Shown here piece after piece: positions 17,284 to 26,742 of a DNA stretch of 64,000 nt. Under the pieces are notes generated by a model. That model was not told the DNA's origin and searched no databases. It saw only the letters and a list, made by a program, of their open reading frames with translations. This DNA comes from Oceanobacillus profundus. Its GTDB lineage: Bacteria; Bacillota; Bacilli; Bacillales; Amphibacillaceae. The stretch spans positions 1 through 64,000 of the forward strand of contig NZ_QWEH01000012.1 in assembly GCF_003515705.1 (NCBI RefSeq). Reading direction: 5' to 3'. The stretch's first letter is position 1; each line of letters begins with the position of its first letter. The translations under genes were made by a program, and so were the position numbers.

Positions 17284-18474
17284 ATGGCTTCAACATATTT
17301 ACCACGTCAAATTGAACTGGGATCAAATAGCTTAGAACACTTAGGGAAAATAGCAGTTGAAAATGGAGCAACGAAGTTATTTGTCGTAATGGATGCGTTT
17401 CTAGCTTCTGAAGGTCTAAATTATGATGTGAAAATCAAATCTATCGTACAAAAACAAAATCTTGCAGTTACGATTTTTTCTGATTACAGGGGAGAGCCTA
17501 CAACTGATCACCTTCTTGCCGCATTGGATAGTCTGCTCAAATCTAATGCAGATTGTGTTGTCGCAATCGGGGGAGGAAGCGCTATAGACATTGCCAAAGC
17601 AGCTTCTGTGTTTGCGGTTAATCCAACTTTAGCGTGGGAGGATATAGCTGCTCAAAACCGGTTGAAAAGGCTTCCGCTGCTGGCTGTGCCTACTACAGCG
17701 GGTACAGGTTCTGAGGCGACAAAAGTAATGGTCGTAAAAAATATGAAGACAGAGATTAAAATGAATCCAGGACATAAAGACTTGGTACCAGATGTTGCTA
17801 TTCTAGATCCGTTACTGACAAAAAGTCTACCAAGTCAATTCACAGCTTACACTGGTCTTGACGCACTGGCCCATGCAATGGAAGCATATGTATCAACGCT
17901 TGCCAGCGCAACAACAGATAATTATGCGCTAAACGCAATTCGTATGATTGGCAGGTCGTTACCTAAGGTTTATGAAAACGGAGCAAATGTGGAGGCTCGT
18001 GAAAAAATGCTGCTCGCAAGCTGTTATGCCGGAATTGCTTTCTCCAATGCATCTACAAATTTGGCACATGCTGCAGGGAGACCATTAGGTGCAAGGTTTA
18101 ATATTCCACATGGATTAAGTGTTGCGCTGTTATTACCGTTTGTAGTCGAATTTGGCCTAGAAGCAGCAGCAGAGAAATATGCAGCTATTGCAGTAAATTT
18201 AGGAGAAGAAGATACTGGAGAAAGAGATCAATTAGCTAAACAGGCTCATAAGCTAATTAAATCATATAATGATAAATTTGCCATTTGGGAGGATGCGTTA
18301 CGATATATTGACTTAGAGGAATTTAAAGATAGCATTCCGCTGCTTGTAGAAGATTCCTTTAGCGGTAATGGAATTGTGACTAATCCTAAAGTTCCAGAAG
18401 CTTGCGATGTGGAGCATATATTTCATTCCCTGCTAAAAAAATTAACGCAAATAGCACAAATCCAGACAGCTTAA
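17284..18474 (+). CDS. Iron-containing (group III) alcohol dehydrogenase
   Basis: A 396-residue Fe-ADH. The NAD-binding GGGSAIDIAK motif and the metal-binding region (DALAHAMEAYVS and NIPHGLSVALLLP, supplying the His ligands) are intact. Known relatives include 1,3-propanediol, 4-hydroxybutyrate and methanol dehydrogenases. An AAGGAGG site precedes the ATG. It lies about 100 nt after the TRAP permease and probably oxidises or reduces the imported hydroxy-acid or alcohol, but the substrate is not readable. A terminator lies at 18630. Confidence 0.87.
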   Translation: MASTYLPRQIELGSNSLEHLGKIAVENGATKLFVVMDAFLASEGLNYDVKIKSIVQKQNLAVTIFSDYRGEPTTDHLLAALDSLLKSNADCVVAIGGGSAIDIAKAASVFAVNPTLAWEDIAAQNRLKRLPLLAVPTTAGTGSEATKVMVVKNMKTEIKMNPGHKDLVPDVAILDPLLTKSLPSQFTAYTGLDALAHAMEAYVSTLASATTDNYALNAIRMIGRSLPKVYENGANVEAREKMLLASCYAGIAFSNASTNLAHAAGRPLGARFNIPHGLSVALLLPFVVEFGLEAAAEKYAAIAVNLGEEDTGERDQLAKQAHKLIKSYNDKFAIWEDALRYIDLEEFKDSIPLLVEDSFSGNGIVTNPKVPEACDVEHIFHSLLKKLTQIAQIQTA

Positions 18475-18629
18475 ATATTTACTTATTCTGGCTGGTAGTG
18501 ACGTCCTAACAAGTGGGTTCAATATGTAATGGAATAAGTAACATGTATGGATTATGAAAGTGAAGGATTATTTATTCAGATATTAAAGCTTTTACAAGGC
18601 GATTATAAGTCATGGAAGAAATAATTAGA

Positions 18630-18658
18630 AAAATCTCCGAATGAATGGGGATTTTTTT
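18630..18658 (+). terminator. Terminator after the TRAP-ADH locus
   Basis: AAAATCTCC (18630-18638) pairs with GGGGATTTT (18647-18655), followed by more T. In the gap before it, 18547-18624 has a 25-codon frame (MDYESEG...) without a good ribosome site, which I do not call a gene. Confidence 0.75.
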
Positions 18659-18758
18659 AATTCTCCCTAAAGCCAGTCTGAAATATTAGGATTTTCATCG
18701 ATTTCATGGGATAATATATACTTGTACAACAGATGCATAATAGATTGGAGACTAGAAC

Positions 18759-19061
18759 ATGAAATGTAAAATAAATCGTAATGCAGCAAAAATGCTAAAG
18801 GAAATGCTGGCAAAAGAAGAAGCAGAAGGCAAAATGATCCGAGTAAATATTTCTCATATGCACGGTGATCATGCACATTATGGTATTTCTTTAGATACAC
18901 CAACAGAGCATGATGAAATTGTGAAAACAGATAAAGATGTTGATATATTGCTTGATACACGTGAGGAATTTTTAGATGGAATTTGGATTCAATACTTCTT
19001 TGTGAACAACGAAGGATTTGTGATTACCAACCCATCAAAAGGGCATAGCCATCATCATTAA
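18759..19061 (+). CDS. HesB/YadR/YfhF-like small protein with His-rich tail
   Basis: A 100-residue protein of the HesB-like (A-type carrier fold) group found in Firmicutes. It lacks the conserved cysteines of true IscA carriers; the only cysteine is C3. It carries a HMHGDHAH segment (about 34-41) and ends GHSHHH, so metal binding through histidines is plausible. The central LDTREEFLDGIWIQYFF segment fits the fold. It is a single gene between terminators. Function is unknown; Fe-S assembly should not be assumed. Confidence 0.7.
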   Translation: MKCKINRNAAKMLKEMLAKEEAEGKMIRVNISHMHGDHAHYGISLDTPTEHDEIVKTDKDVDILLDTREEFLDGIWIQYFFVNNEGFVITNPSKGHSHHH

Positions 19062-19068
19062 AATTAGG

Positions 19069-19105
19069 AAAAGCTGTGACGGGAAGATTGGTCACAGCTT
19101 TTTTT
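19069..19105 (+). terminator. Terminator after the HesB-like gene
   Basis: AAAAGCTGTGAC (19069-19080) pairs perfectly with GTCACAGCTTTT (19091-19102), followed by T residues. Confidence 0.85.
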
Positions 19106-19107
19106 TA

Positions 19108-19209
19108 GCAGATAAGAAAGTATAAACTTTCTTATCTTGCATAAGTGCAACTAAGACATTCGCCTAAAGGCTTGGCAATGTTGAGTTTATTAAGGTTTTT
19201 TAGGCGAAT
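19108..19209. repeat. Hairpin repeat module, copy B
   Basis: The arms AGATAAGAAAGT (19110-19121) and ACTTTCTTATCT (19126-19137) form a hairpin, followed by ATAAGTGCAACTA and CATTCGCCTA as in copy A at 12534. A second inverted repeat, ATTCGCCTAAA (19158-19168) with TTTAGGCGAAT (19199-19209), encloses a 30-nt loop. It lies just upstream of the aldehyde dehydrogenase gene. Confidence 0.6.
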
Positions 19210-19325
19210 CCACCAGATTTATTTGAATGATTCTGATAATACCGATATAATTGAAAATAGGGAATACAACATGATTCTTCAGCATGTATTTGTAAATCAT
19301 TACAATATAAGAGGAGGAATGGAGT

Positions 19326-20846
19326 ATGAGGTATGCAAACCCAAATACAGAGGGTTCAATCGTCACATTCAAGGAGCGTTATGATAATTTTATTGGAGGG
19401 GAATACCGGCCACCGATGAATGGAAAGTATTTTGAAAACGTCAGTCCCGTAACGGGCAAGGTATTTTGTGAGATTGCTCGCTCTACAAAAGAAGACGTTC
19501 AGGCTGCAGTTGATGCGGCTAATGCAGCAAAAGACGCTTGGGGAAAGACTTCTGTTACAGAACGTTCAAATATATTAAATAAGATTGCCAATCGCATGGA
19601 AGAAAATATAGAAAAGCTGGCAGTCGCTGAAACCTGGGATAATGGAAAAGCGGTCCGAGAGCCGTTAGCTGCAGACATACCGCTTGCTATTGATCATTTT
19701 CGATATTTTGCAGGTGTTATCCGAGCACAAGAAGGTGGGATCAGTCAGATTGACGATGATACAGTAGCATACCACTTTCATGAGCCACTTGGTGTCGTCG
19801 GACAAATTATTCCTTGGAACTTTCCATTGCTGATGGCAACATGGAAGCTAGCGCCGGCACTTGCTGCTGGGAACTGTGTCGTACTGAAGCCAGCTGAACA
19901 AACACCGGCTTCCATCCATGTGTTCATGGAGCTTATTCAAGATCTGTTACCACCAGGTGTTGTTAATATTGTAAATGGATTTGGTGTTGAAGCAGGAAAA
20001 CCACTTGCTACGAACCCTGGTATTTCCAAAGTAGCATTTACAGGGGAAACAACTACCGGAAGATTGATTATGCAATATGCATCTGAAAATATTATCCCTG
20101 TTACACTGGAACTTGGTGGCAAATCACCAAATATTTTCTTTGAGGATGTACTGGATGCAAATGATGGTTTCTTGGATAAAGCGGTGGAGGGCTTCGTTAT
20201 GTTTGCACTCAACCAAGGTGAGGTTTGTACATGTCCGTCTCGTGCTCTGGTCCATGAATCGATCTATGATCAATTTATGGAACGTGTGATCGATCGCGTA
20301 AAACAAATTAAAATTGGTCATCCGCTAGATACGGAAACAATGATGGGGGCACAAGCTTCACACGAGCAATTGGAAAAAATCGCATCTTATCTGGATATCG
20401 GAAAACAGGAAGGTGCAGAGGTCCTGATTGGTGGCAATGTAAACAGGCTTGAAGATGAGCTTGAAAATGGTTATTATGTCGAGCCAACGATTTTTAAAGG
20501 GAATAATAAAATGCGTATTTTTCAAGAGGAAATTTTTGGACCTGTTCTTTCCGTGACAACGTTTAAAGATAAAGAGGAAGCTATGGAAATCGCTAATGAC
20601 ACATTATATGGATTAGGTGCAGGTGTTTGGACACGTAATATTAACATAGCTTACCGATTTGGCCGTGAAATTCAGGCTGGCCGTGTATGGACAAACTGCT
20701 ACCACCAATACCCAGCACATGCAGCATTTGGCGGCTATAAGAAATCAGGTATCGGACGGGAAAATCATTTAATGATGCTTGGCCACTATCAGCAAACGAA
20801 AAACTTATTAATAAGCTATAGTGAAGGTCCAGCAGGATTATTCTAA
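19326..20846 (+). CDS. NAD-dependent aldehyde dehydrogenase (AcoD/ExaC-like)
   Basis: A 506-residue aldehyde dehydrogenase oxidising an aldehyde, probably acetaldehyde, to the acid. Visible are PWNFPL with the oxyanion N165, K188 in LKPAEQTP, E262 in LELGGKSPN and the catalytic C301 (GEVCTCPSR). The length and the C-terminal [22 protein letters not shown] match the AcoD/ExaC branch. A GAGGAGG site precedes the ATG. The downstream DUF779 gene is the usual partner of this branch, which supports the assignment. Confidence 0.9.
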   Translation: MRYANPNTEGSIVTFKERYDNFIGGEYRPPMNGKYFENVSPVTGKVFCEIARSTKEDVQAAVDAANAAKDAWGKTSVTERSNILNKIANRMEENIEKLAVAETWDNGKAVREPLAADIPLAIDHFRYFAGVIRAQEGGISQIDDDTVAYHFHEPLGVVGQIIPWNFPLLMATWKLAPALAAGNCVVLKPAEQTPASIHVFMELIQDLLPPGVVNIVNGFGVEAGKPLATNPGISKVAFTGETTTGRLIMQYASENIIPVTLELGGKSPNIFFEDVLDANDGFLDKAVEGFVMFALNQGEVCTCPSRALVHESIYDQFMERVIDRVKQIKIGHPLDTETMMGAQASHEQLEKIASYLDIGKQEGAEVLIGGNVNRLEDELENGYYVEPTIFKGNNKMRIFQEEIFGPVLSVTTFKDKEEAMEIANDTLYGLGAGVWTRNINIAYRFGREIQAGRVWTNCYHQYPAHAAFGGYKKSGIGRENHLMMLGHYQQTKNLLISYSEGPAGLF

Positions 20847-20874
20847 ATAGGGTCTGATAAAGGGAGGCGTTTAC

Positions 20875-21234
20875 ATGGTCGAACGTGTAACGGCTACAGA
20901 GGACGCATTACGTCTGATTAATACCTTGATCAACATTCACGGATCTTTAATGTTTCATCAATCAGGAGGGTGCTGTGATGGCAGTTCACCAATGTGCTAT
21001 CAACTCGGAGAATTTCGAACTGGAGAATCAGATGTTTTACTAGGAGAGATAGGCGATACACCTTTCTACATGTCAAAAGATCAATACGAATACTGGAAGC
21101 ATACCCAGCTCATTATTGATGCAATCGATGGTAGAGGTGGAATGTTTTCATTAGAAGGTCCGGAAGGGAAACGATTTATTACGAGATCTCGTGTATTTAC
21201 AGAAGATGAAATGCGTCAGTTAGCAAACAGTTAA
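20875..21234 (+). CDS. DUF779 protein paired with aldehyde dehydrogenase
   Basis: A 119-residue DUF779 protein with the characteristic HQSGGCCDGSSPMC cysteine cluster and a conserved YMSKDQYEYWKHTQLIIDA segment. It starts 28 nt after the aldehyde dehydrogenase with a GGGAGGCG site and is very likely co-transcribed. Genes of this family neighbour AcoD-type dehydrogenases in many bacteria. The biochemical role is not established; the CC...C cluster suggests metal or thiol chemistry that could help mature or protect the enzyme. Confidence 0.85.
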   Translation: MVERVTATEDALRLINTLINIHGSLMFHQSGGCCDGSSPMCYQLGEFRTGESDVLLGEIGDTPFYMSKDQYEYWKHTQLIIDAIDGRGGMFSLEGPEGKRFITRSRVFTEDEMRQLANS

Positions 21235-21243
21235 TAAGAACGG

Positions 21244-21432
21244 GAAGAAGCTGGGACATAACAAAAGTGTTTAATGTTAAAGACGAACGATGCATAAGCT
21301 TAGCTTAGGAAATATACGTAGACTCCAGCCGTCTCTGGGTGCGCGAAGTATATTTCCGGAGCGAGTTATTTGTACCAATCATGTTCGGTTTTTATTTCAT
21401 AAAAATACTTTTGTCTCAGCTTCTTCTTGTAT
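21244..21432. repeat. MITE-like palindromic element, copy 1
   Basis: A stretch of about 190 bp with matching inverted ends: AAGAAGCTG at the left and CAGCTTCTT at the right, with further nested pairing (GGAAATATAC with GTATATTTCC). Shared blocks with 59899-60123 include ATATACGTAGAC, TATTTCC and CAATCATGTT. Frames through it are not convincing genes. It has no transposase, so movement by an enzyme encoded elsewhere is inference. It fills the gap between DUF779 and the ATPase gene. Confidence 0.65.
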
Positions 21433-21541
21433 CAATAAACTCCAAAAATTACCTGCTCGCAAATGTATGGTCGTAGAACATGATTCACATTCATTTGGGC
21501 AATACATAAACTAGGAAAAACGACCAAAAGGATGTGTTAAC

Positions 21542-22582
21542 TTGTCTATTCATAACTATTATGTGAGTGGGAATACTGCAGTGGGATTAGTGAATTACTT
21601 ACAGACAAACATAGAACAATTAGAGACAATTATTTATTTAAAGCATCCCTCTGAAACGTATAAAACAAATATTTTAAAAAAGCTCATTGACATCTATAAT
21701 TCAACGGATAAGCTAGAAGCTTTAAAAAGCCCTCTGGGCAGAAACTATTTAGATGGTATAATCATTCGAGAAAAATCTGTAGCAATCGTTACCGACCGCA
21801 TTGCATTAAATGAGACAAAGGGGATAGAACTTGATTTAGAGCAAATAACTGGGAAGCATCAACCAACAGCTGAAAAGAGGGAACTACAAGATAAGGTGAA
21901 TCATTTTACAGAGAAAGCTTATGAAAACTTTGCAACAGGTCTAAAAATTCATGATGATTTAGAAGCCATTTATATTAATGAAATGAACTTCGAACGAGCG
22001 GATAAGTTAGCCGAAACTTTTATTCAAGGTTTATTGTCTTCAGCCACAACCTTGAATAGAGATGCGCAGGTATACCACCGCTTATTTGGTACGAATACAC
22101 CGAATGGAGTTGTTAATGAGGTCCCGCATTTAATCGAAAACCTTTCTAATGTTTATTATATTAAAGGAAGAGCAGGTACTGGAAAATCAACCTTTATGAA
22201 AAAAATTGCAAAAGCATGTGAAGAGCGTGGGTATGATGTGGAGTTGTATCATTGTAGCTTTGACCCCAAAAGCTTAGATATGGTTCTCGTCCTTGAGCTT
22301 GGATTTTGTATATTTGATAGCACGGATCCACATGAATTTTTTCCAGCTCGTGATGGTGAAAAGGTAGTGGATTTGTATGTGGAAGCTGTTACTCCAGGTA
22401 CTGATGAAAGGTTTGCAACGAAAATTGATACGGTGAATCGTAATTACAAATCGTATATGAAAAAAGGGATTCAGGATTTAGTGGAGGCAGGTAAAGCTTT
22501 TGAAGAATTGGAACAACATTATATCATTACAGATCGAGTTATCGAAAAAGCGGTCGAGTCTATACAAGACATAATTAAATAG
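21542..22582 (+). CDS. Tandem P-loop ATPase (PRK06851-like), first site degenerate
   Basis: A 346-residue protein resembling the Firmicutes PRK06851 family, which has two P-loop domains in a row. The second Walker A is intact (GRAGTGKST, 209-217). At the matching place in the first half (34-42) the sequence is KHPSETYKT, which has lost the glycines while keeping the KT, so only the second site should bind nucleotide normally. The start is TTG at 21542 with AAAAGGATGTG upstream. The role of the family is not known to me. It is a single gene followed by a terminator. Confidence 0.65.
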   Translation: MSIHNYYVSGNTAVGLVNYLQTNIEQLETIIYLKHPSETYKTNILKKLIDIYNSTDKLEALKSPLGRNYLDGIIIREKSVAIVTDRIALNETKGIELDLEQITGKHQPTAEKRELQDKVNHFTEKAYENFATGLKIHDDLEAIYINEMNFERADKLAETFIQGLLSSATTLNRDAQVYHRLFGTNTPNGVVNEVPHLIENLSNVYYIKGRAGTGKSTFMKKIAKACEERGYDVELYHCSFDPKSLDMVLVLELGFCIFDSTDPHEFFPARDGEKVVDLYVEAVTPGTDERFATKIDTVNRNYKSYMKKGIQDLVEAGKAFEELEQHYIITDRVIEKAVESIQDIIK

Positions 22583-22591
22583 TAAATGAAA

Positions 22592-22627
22592 AACAATCCA
22601 GATACAATCAGCTCTGGGTTGTTTTTT
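22592..22627 (+). terminator. Terminator after the tandem P-loop gene
   Basis: AACAATCCAGA (22592-22602) pairs with TCTGGGTTGTT (22613-22623) with a wobble, followed by a T run. Confidence 0.85.
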
Positions 22628-22944
22628 GTTCAATGTAAATGGGATTTAGTCAGTTATAAAAAGAAGACGGGCAACTGATTTGACATTTTCGACCTCATGC
22701 AGTCTGCCTGATTTATCTTGTGAATAGATAACGAGACGCATTGTATTGGAACAGATATTAATGATTGCATAGTAACTTCTTATCCTGCTAGTGCACCAGC
22801 CTTTATTAGATTATTTGCATTATATCATACCCTGGATTCCTATAGATTAACTTGCTTTTAAAGAGAAAATTACAATTCCCCGCCTTTTTAAGGGAAAACA
22901 AATATAATAATTAGCTTGATTTATTTTTCAAAGTAGAATAGCCA

Positions 22945-23238
22945 AGTCCAGCTCCAGCGCCCAACGACTAGCGAGACTTCCCTCACCTCATGACACGATA
23001 AAGAAGACTTGCCGATTGGCTGTGCCAGAGGCTTAGTCGCACTTATACCCTGGCGGTGAAAGTCAACACCGACTCTAGGTAAAAGGATGGCCGATTAAAA
23101 TCAGGCTACGCCTAACATCGGCATACCCCTAAAGGGGCATGTTTCCTTTATCTCCTGCGTAGGAATGTTCGACTCGTCGAACCACCCCAGAGTTCGGGGC
23201 GCAGTCCGTACGTCGCTACCCGGGCGCTTCCGCTTTTG
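22945..23238. repeat. GC-rich structured intergenic element
   Basis: About 290 bp of clearly higher GC than the surroundings, opening with CCAGCTCCAGCGCCC and closing with GGGCGCTTCCGCTTTTG, so the ends are partly inverted. Internal hairpins include CCCCTAAAGGGG (23127-23138) and TTCGACTCGTCGAA (23168-23181). It resembles the large palindromic intergenic repeats scattered through Bacillaceae genomes, a comparison from memory. A 91-codon minus frame inside it is not considered coding. The part before it (22640-22940) shows nothing recognisable. Confidence 0.55.
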
Positions 23239-23309
23239 AATACAAAGCATGAAAAGATGTGTCCGTGCATAGGATATATAAACCGCTGCATAGATGGAGG
23301 GAGTAGCTG

Positions 23310-25205
23310 ATGAATATATTAAATAAGGCGAGAGACTATAGGGAAGAAGAAAATCGTTTAAAATGGGAAGGTACATTTGAAGAATATTTAGAGATTGTTA
23401 AAGAGAGACCAGAAGTCGCACAGACAGCACATTCTCGTGTATATCATATGATTAAAAGCTCAGGAGTTACTGAAAAAGACGATAAGAAGATGTTCCACTT
23501 CTTTGGGGAAGGAATTTTTGGATTAGAGACGGCCATTGAACGATTAGTAGAAGAGTATTTTCATCCAGCGGCTAAAAGGTTAGATGTAAGAAAGCGGATA
23601 TTATTATTAATGGGTCCAGTAAGTGGTGGGAAATCGACCATCGTCAGTATGTTAAAGCGAGGACTTGAGCAATATTCACGTACTGAAGAAGGGGCAGTAT
23701 ATGCGATAAAAGGCTGCCCAATGCATGAGGATCCGCTTCATTTAATTCCACAGCATTTGCGAGAAGATTTTTATGAAGAGTATGGTATCCGAATTGAAGG
23801 GAGTTTATCACCATTAAATACAATGCGACTTGATCAGGAGTATGGTGGCCGTATTGAAGATGTGAAGGTGGAGCGAATATTCTTCTCAGAGGATAAACGT
23901 GTTGGGATTGGAACGTTCAGTCCATCTGATCCGAAGTCGCAGGATATCGCTGATTTAACCGGGAGTATTGATTTCTCTACGATTGCAGAATATGGATCTG
24001 AATCCGATCCACGGGCATATCGTTTTGATGGAGAATTAAACAAGGCAAATCGAGGCATGATGGAGTTCCAAGAGATTTTGAAAAGTGATGAAAAGTTCCT
24101 TTGGCATTTATTATCTTTGACTCAAGAAGGAAATTTCAAGGCTGGGAGATTTGCGTTAATTTCCGCTGATGAGCTTATTGTGGCGCATACCAACGAATCG
24201 GAATATCGTTCCTTTATAGCAAATAAGAAAAATGAAGCATTGCATTCTCGAATTATTGTAATGCCGATTCCATATAATTTAAGAGTTAGTCAGGAAGAAC
24301 GAATCTACGAGAAAATGATTAAAGAAAGTGATATTGCGGATGTTCATGTGGCACCACATGCACTTCGAGCTGCTGCGATATTTTCAATCCTGACAAGATT
24401 GAAGGAATCGAAGAAACAAGGAATTGACCTTGTGAAGAAGATGAGGCTTTATGATGGCGAAAGTGTTGAAGGGTTTAATCAAGTGGATACAGAAGAGTTA
24501 AAGAAGGAATTTCAGGATGAAGGAATGTCTGGAATTGACCCTCGTTATGTCATTAACCGGATATCCTCAACGATAATTCGTAAGGAAGTGCCATCGATTA
24601 ATGCATTAGATGTATTGCGATCGTTAAAGGATGGACTTGATCAACATCCGTCTATTTCAAAGGATGACTTGGAAAAATATATGAATTACATTGCGGTAGC
24701 AAGAAGAGAATATGATGAGATTGCGAAGAAAGAAGTACAAAAAGCGTTTGTTTACTCGTATGAAGAATCAGCTAAAACGTTGATGGATAACTATTTGGAT
24801 AACGTGGAAGCGTACTGCAATAAAAATAAATTACGTGATCCACTTACTGGAGAGGAAATGAGTCCAGACGAAAAGCTGATGCGATCGATTGAGGAACAAA
24901 TTGGGATCTCAGAAAATGCGAAAAAAGCATTTCGTGAGGAAATTCTTATTCGACTTTCTGCTTATGCAAGAAAAGGAAAACGATTTGATTATAATTCACA
25001 TGAACGTTTGCGTGAAGCAATTCAGAAGAAACTATTTGCAGACTTGAAGGATGTTGTAAAAATTACGACATCATCGAAAACACCAGATGAGTCACAATTG
25101 AAAAAGATAAATGAAGTCATTGCACGTCTCATCGATGAACATGGCTATAACTCTGTGTCTGCTAACGATTTATTACGCTATGTTGGTAGTTTGCTAAATC
25201 GATAA
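23310..25205 (+). CDS. PrkA serine protein kinase / AAA ATPase (YeaG family)
   Basis: A 631-residue PrkA protein. The N-terminal AAA domain has Walker A GPVSGGKST (102-110), and the C-terminal PrkA kinase-like domain spans about 400-631. Length and sequence match B. subtilis PrkA and E. coli YeaG. In Bacillus it is tied to sporulation and to protease-like or kinase activity. A GGAGGGAG site precedes the ATG. Together with yhbH and spoVR it forms the conserved YeaG-YeaH-YcgB trio. A CATAGGAT box near 23270 could be part of a sporulation sigma promoter, but this is weak. Confidence 0.93.
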   Translation: MNILNKARDYREEENRLKWEGTFEEYLEIVKERPEVAQTAHSRVYHMIKSSGVTEKDDKKMFHFFGEGIFGLETAIERLVEEYFHPAAKRLDVRKRILLLMGPVSGGKSTIVSMLKRGLEQYSRTEEGAVYAIKGCPMHEDPLHLIPQHLREDFYEEYGIRIEGSLSPLNTMRLDQEYGGRIEDVKVERIFFSEDKRVGIGTFSPSDPKSQDIADLTGSIDFSTIAEYGSESDPRAYRFDGELNKANRGMMEFQEILKSDEKFLWHLLSLTQEGNFKAGRFALISADELIVAHTNESEYRSFIANKKNEALHSRIIVMPIPYNLRVSQEERIYEKMIKESDIADVHVAPHALRAAAIFSILTRLKESKKQGIDLVKKMRLYDGESVEGFNQVDTEELKKEFQDEGMSGIDPRYVINRISSTIIRKEVPSINALDVLRSLKDGLDQHPSISKDDLEKYMNYIAVARREYDEIAKKEVQKAFVYSYEESAKTLMDNYLDNVEAYCNKNKLRDPLTGEEMSPDEKLMRSIEEQIGISENAKKAFREEILIRLSAYARKGKRFDYNSHERLREAIQKKLFADLKDVVKITTSSKTPDESQLKKINEVIARLIDEHGYNSVSANDLLRYVGSLLNR

Positions 25206-25223
25206 TGTGTGAAGAAAAAATGC

Positions 25224-25264
25224 GAACAGGGCTGACTTAATGTTAGTCCTGTTTTCACTTTTTG
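25224..25264 (+). terminator. Terminator between prkA and yhbH
   Basis: GAACAGGGCTGAC (25224-25236) pairs with GTTAGTCCTGTTTTC with one bulge, followed by T residues. It implies that yhbH has its own promoter within 25265-25440. Confidence 0.8.
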
Positions 25265-25460
25265 GAGGGTTGATATGAGAGAGGCCGCACTTAGATAAAC
25301 TTTATGAAAACTGCATATCTATAAATGAAATATTGATTATTCTTTTGTTTTTATACTAGATTTCTTGAATTAGTGGCAATAACTTGTTTCTCTCTGCATA
25401 GTATAAAGAAAGTATATTTTCATAATAAGAGATTGAAAATTCAAATAGGAGAGGATACAA

Positions 25461-26633
25461 ATGACTGAAGAAAATGAGCATAACTTTGTTGTCTCCCAGG
25501 AAAACTGGTCTCTCCATCGGAAAGGTTATCAGGATCAGCAACGTCATATTGATAAAGTGAAAGATGCGATCAAAAATAACTTGCCAGACCTTATTAGTGA
25601 AGAGAATATTATTATGTCCAATGGGAAAGACGTCATTAAAATTCCGATTCGATCTTTAGATGAATATAAGATACGTTATAACTATGAAAAATCGAAACAT
25701 GTAGGGCAAGGAAATGGCGATTCCGAAGTAGGAGATGTAATTGCTCGTGATCCGAATGCGGATGCGAACGGGCAAAAAGGTGCAGGAAATGGAAAGAAGG
25801 CAGGAGAAAATCCAGGAACCGATTATTACGAAACAGAGGTTTCAATTGCAGAAATAGAAAATGCGCTATTTCCAGATTTAGAACTTCCAAACCTAAAGCA
25901 GAAGGAATCGGCAGAAATCACAACAGAGAAAATTGAATTTAATGATGTTCGAAAAAAAGGGTTAATGGGAAATGTGGATAAAAAACGAACCATTTTAACA
26001 GCACTGAAACGCAATGCAAGAGATGGAGAAGCGAAAATCACACCAATTTATAATGAAGATTTACGTTTTAAGACATGGAACGAAGTGATTAATCGAGAAT
26101 CAAAAGCAGTTGTCATTGCCATGATGGATACGAGTGCATCGATGGGAAATTTCGAAAAGTATATGGCGCGAAGCTTTTTCTTTTGGATGAATCGCTTTTT
26201 GCGAACAAAGTATGAAACAGTGGAATTTGCTTTTATTGCACATCATACGGAAGCAAAAGTAGTTTCAGAGGAAGCATTCTTTTCGAAGGGAGAGAGCGGT
26301 GGAACAATCTGCTCGTCTGCTTATAAAAAAGCGTTAGAGCTGATAGAAGACAAATTTAGTCCATCCCGTTATAATATCTATCCATTTCATTTTTCAGATG
26401 GAGAAAATATTAGCTCAGACAATGCAACATGCATCAAGCTCGTAAAAGAAATTATGGATGTTTCCAATATGTTTGGCTATGGAGAAGTAAATGGGTATAA
26501 CCGTTACTCCACATTAATGAATGCATATAAAAATATTGATGATCCAAAATTTCGATATTACGTGTTAAAGGAAAAAGGCGATGTTTATCATGCGATGAAA
26601 AGCTTTTTCCTAAAAGGTGCAGCCACAGTTTAA
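25461..26633 (+). CDS. YhbH/YeaH-type VWA-like protein
   Basis: A 390-residue member of the DUF444 (YeaH/YhbH) family. A central acidic/charged linker (about 85-115) leads to a von Willebrand A-like domain with MMDTSASMG (the metal-ion-dependent adhesion motif DxSxS, here DTSAS), [16 protein letters not shown] and [10 protein letters not shown]. It works with PrkA and SpoVR in stress and sporulation networks by conserved co-occurrence. A GGAGAGG site precedes the ATG. B. subtilis yhbH is transcribed in the mother cell; that is background knowledge, not seen here. Confidence 0.93.
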   Translation: MTEENEHNFVVSQENWSLHRKGYQDQQRHIDKVKDAIKNNLPDLISEENIIMSNGKDVIKIPIRSLDEYKIRYNYEKSKHVGQGNGDSEVGDVIARDPNADANGQKGAGNGKKAGENPGTDYYETEVSIAEIENALFPDLELPNLKQKESAEITTEKIEFNDVRKKGLMGNVDKKRTILTALKRNARDGEAKITPIYNEDLRFKTWNEVINRESKAVVIAMMDTSASMGNFEKYMARSFFFWMNRFLRTKYETVEFAFIAHHTEAKVVSEEAFFSKGESGGTICSSAYKKALELIEDKFSPSRYNIYPFHFSDGENISSDNATCIKLVKEIMDVSNMFGYGEVNGYNRYSTLMNAYKNIDDPKFRYYVLKEKGDVYHAMKSFFLKGAATV

Positions 26634-26675
26634 CAAAGTAAGAAATTCGTTGTTTATATCGATTGCAAAATATAC

Positions 26676-26718
26676 AAACAGAGGAATTCACACAGCCAAT
26701 GTGTGAATTCCTCTGTTT
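26676..26718. terminator. Strong bidirectional terminator between yhbH and the MFS gene
   Basis: A perfect 19-bp inverted repeat (26676-26694 with 26700-26718) with a 5-nt loop, centred between two convergent genes. Confidence 0.85.
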
Positions 26719-26742
26719 CTAACTATTATCATTACGAAACAC

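Noticed and set aside
18547-18624. 25-codon frame MDYESEG... before the terminator at 18630
   Set aside because: Short, without a convincing Shine-Dalgarno; it may be a gene remnant but cannot be supported.
21290-21514. 74-codon frame inside the MITE-like element
   Set aside because: It overlaps the palindromic repeat and has no ribosome site.
23101-23376. 91-codon minus frame in the GC-rich element
   Set aside because: Composition follows the repeat, and the frame overlaps the prkA start.
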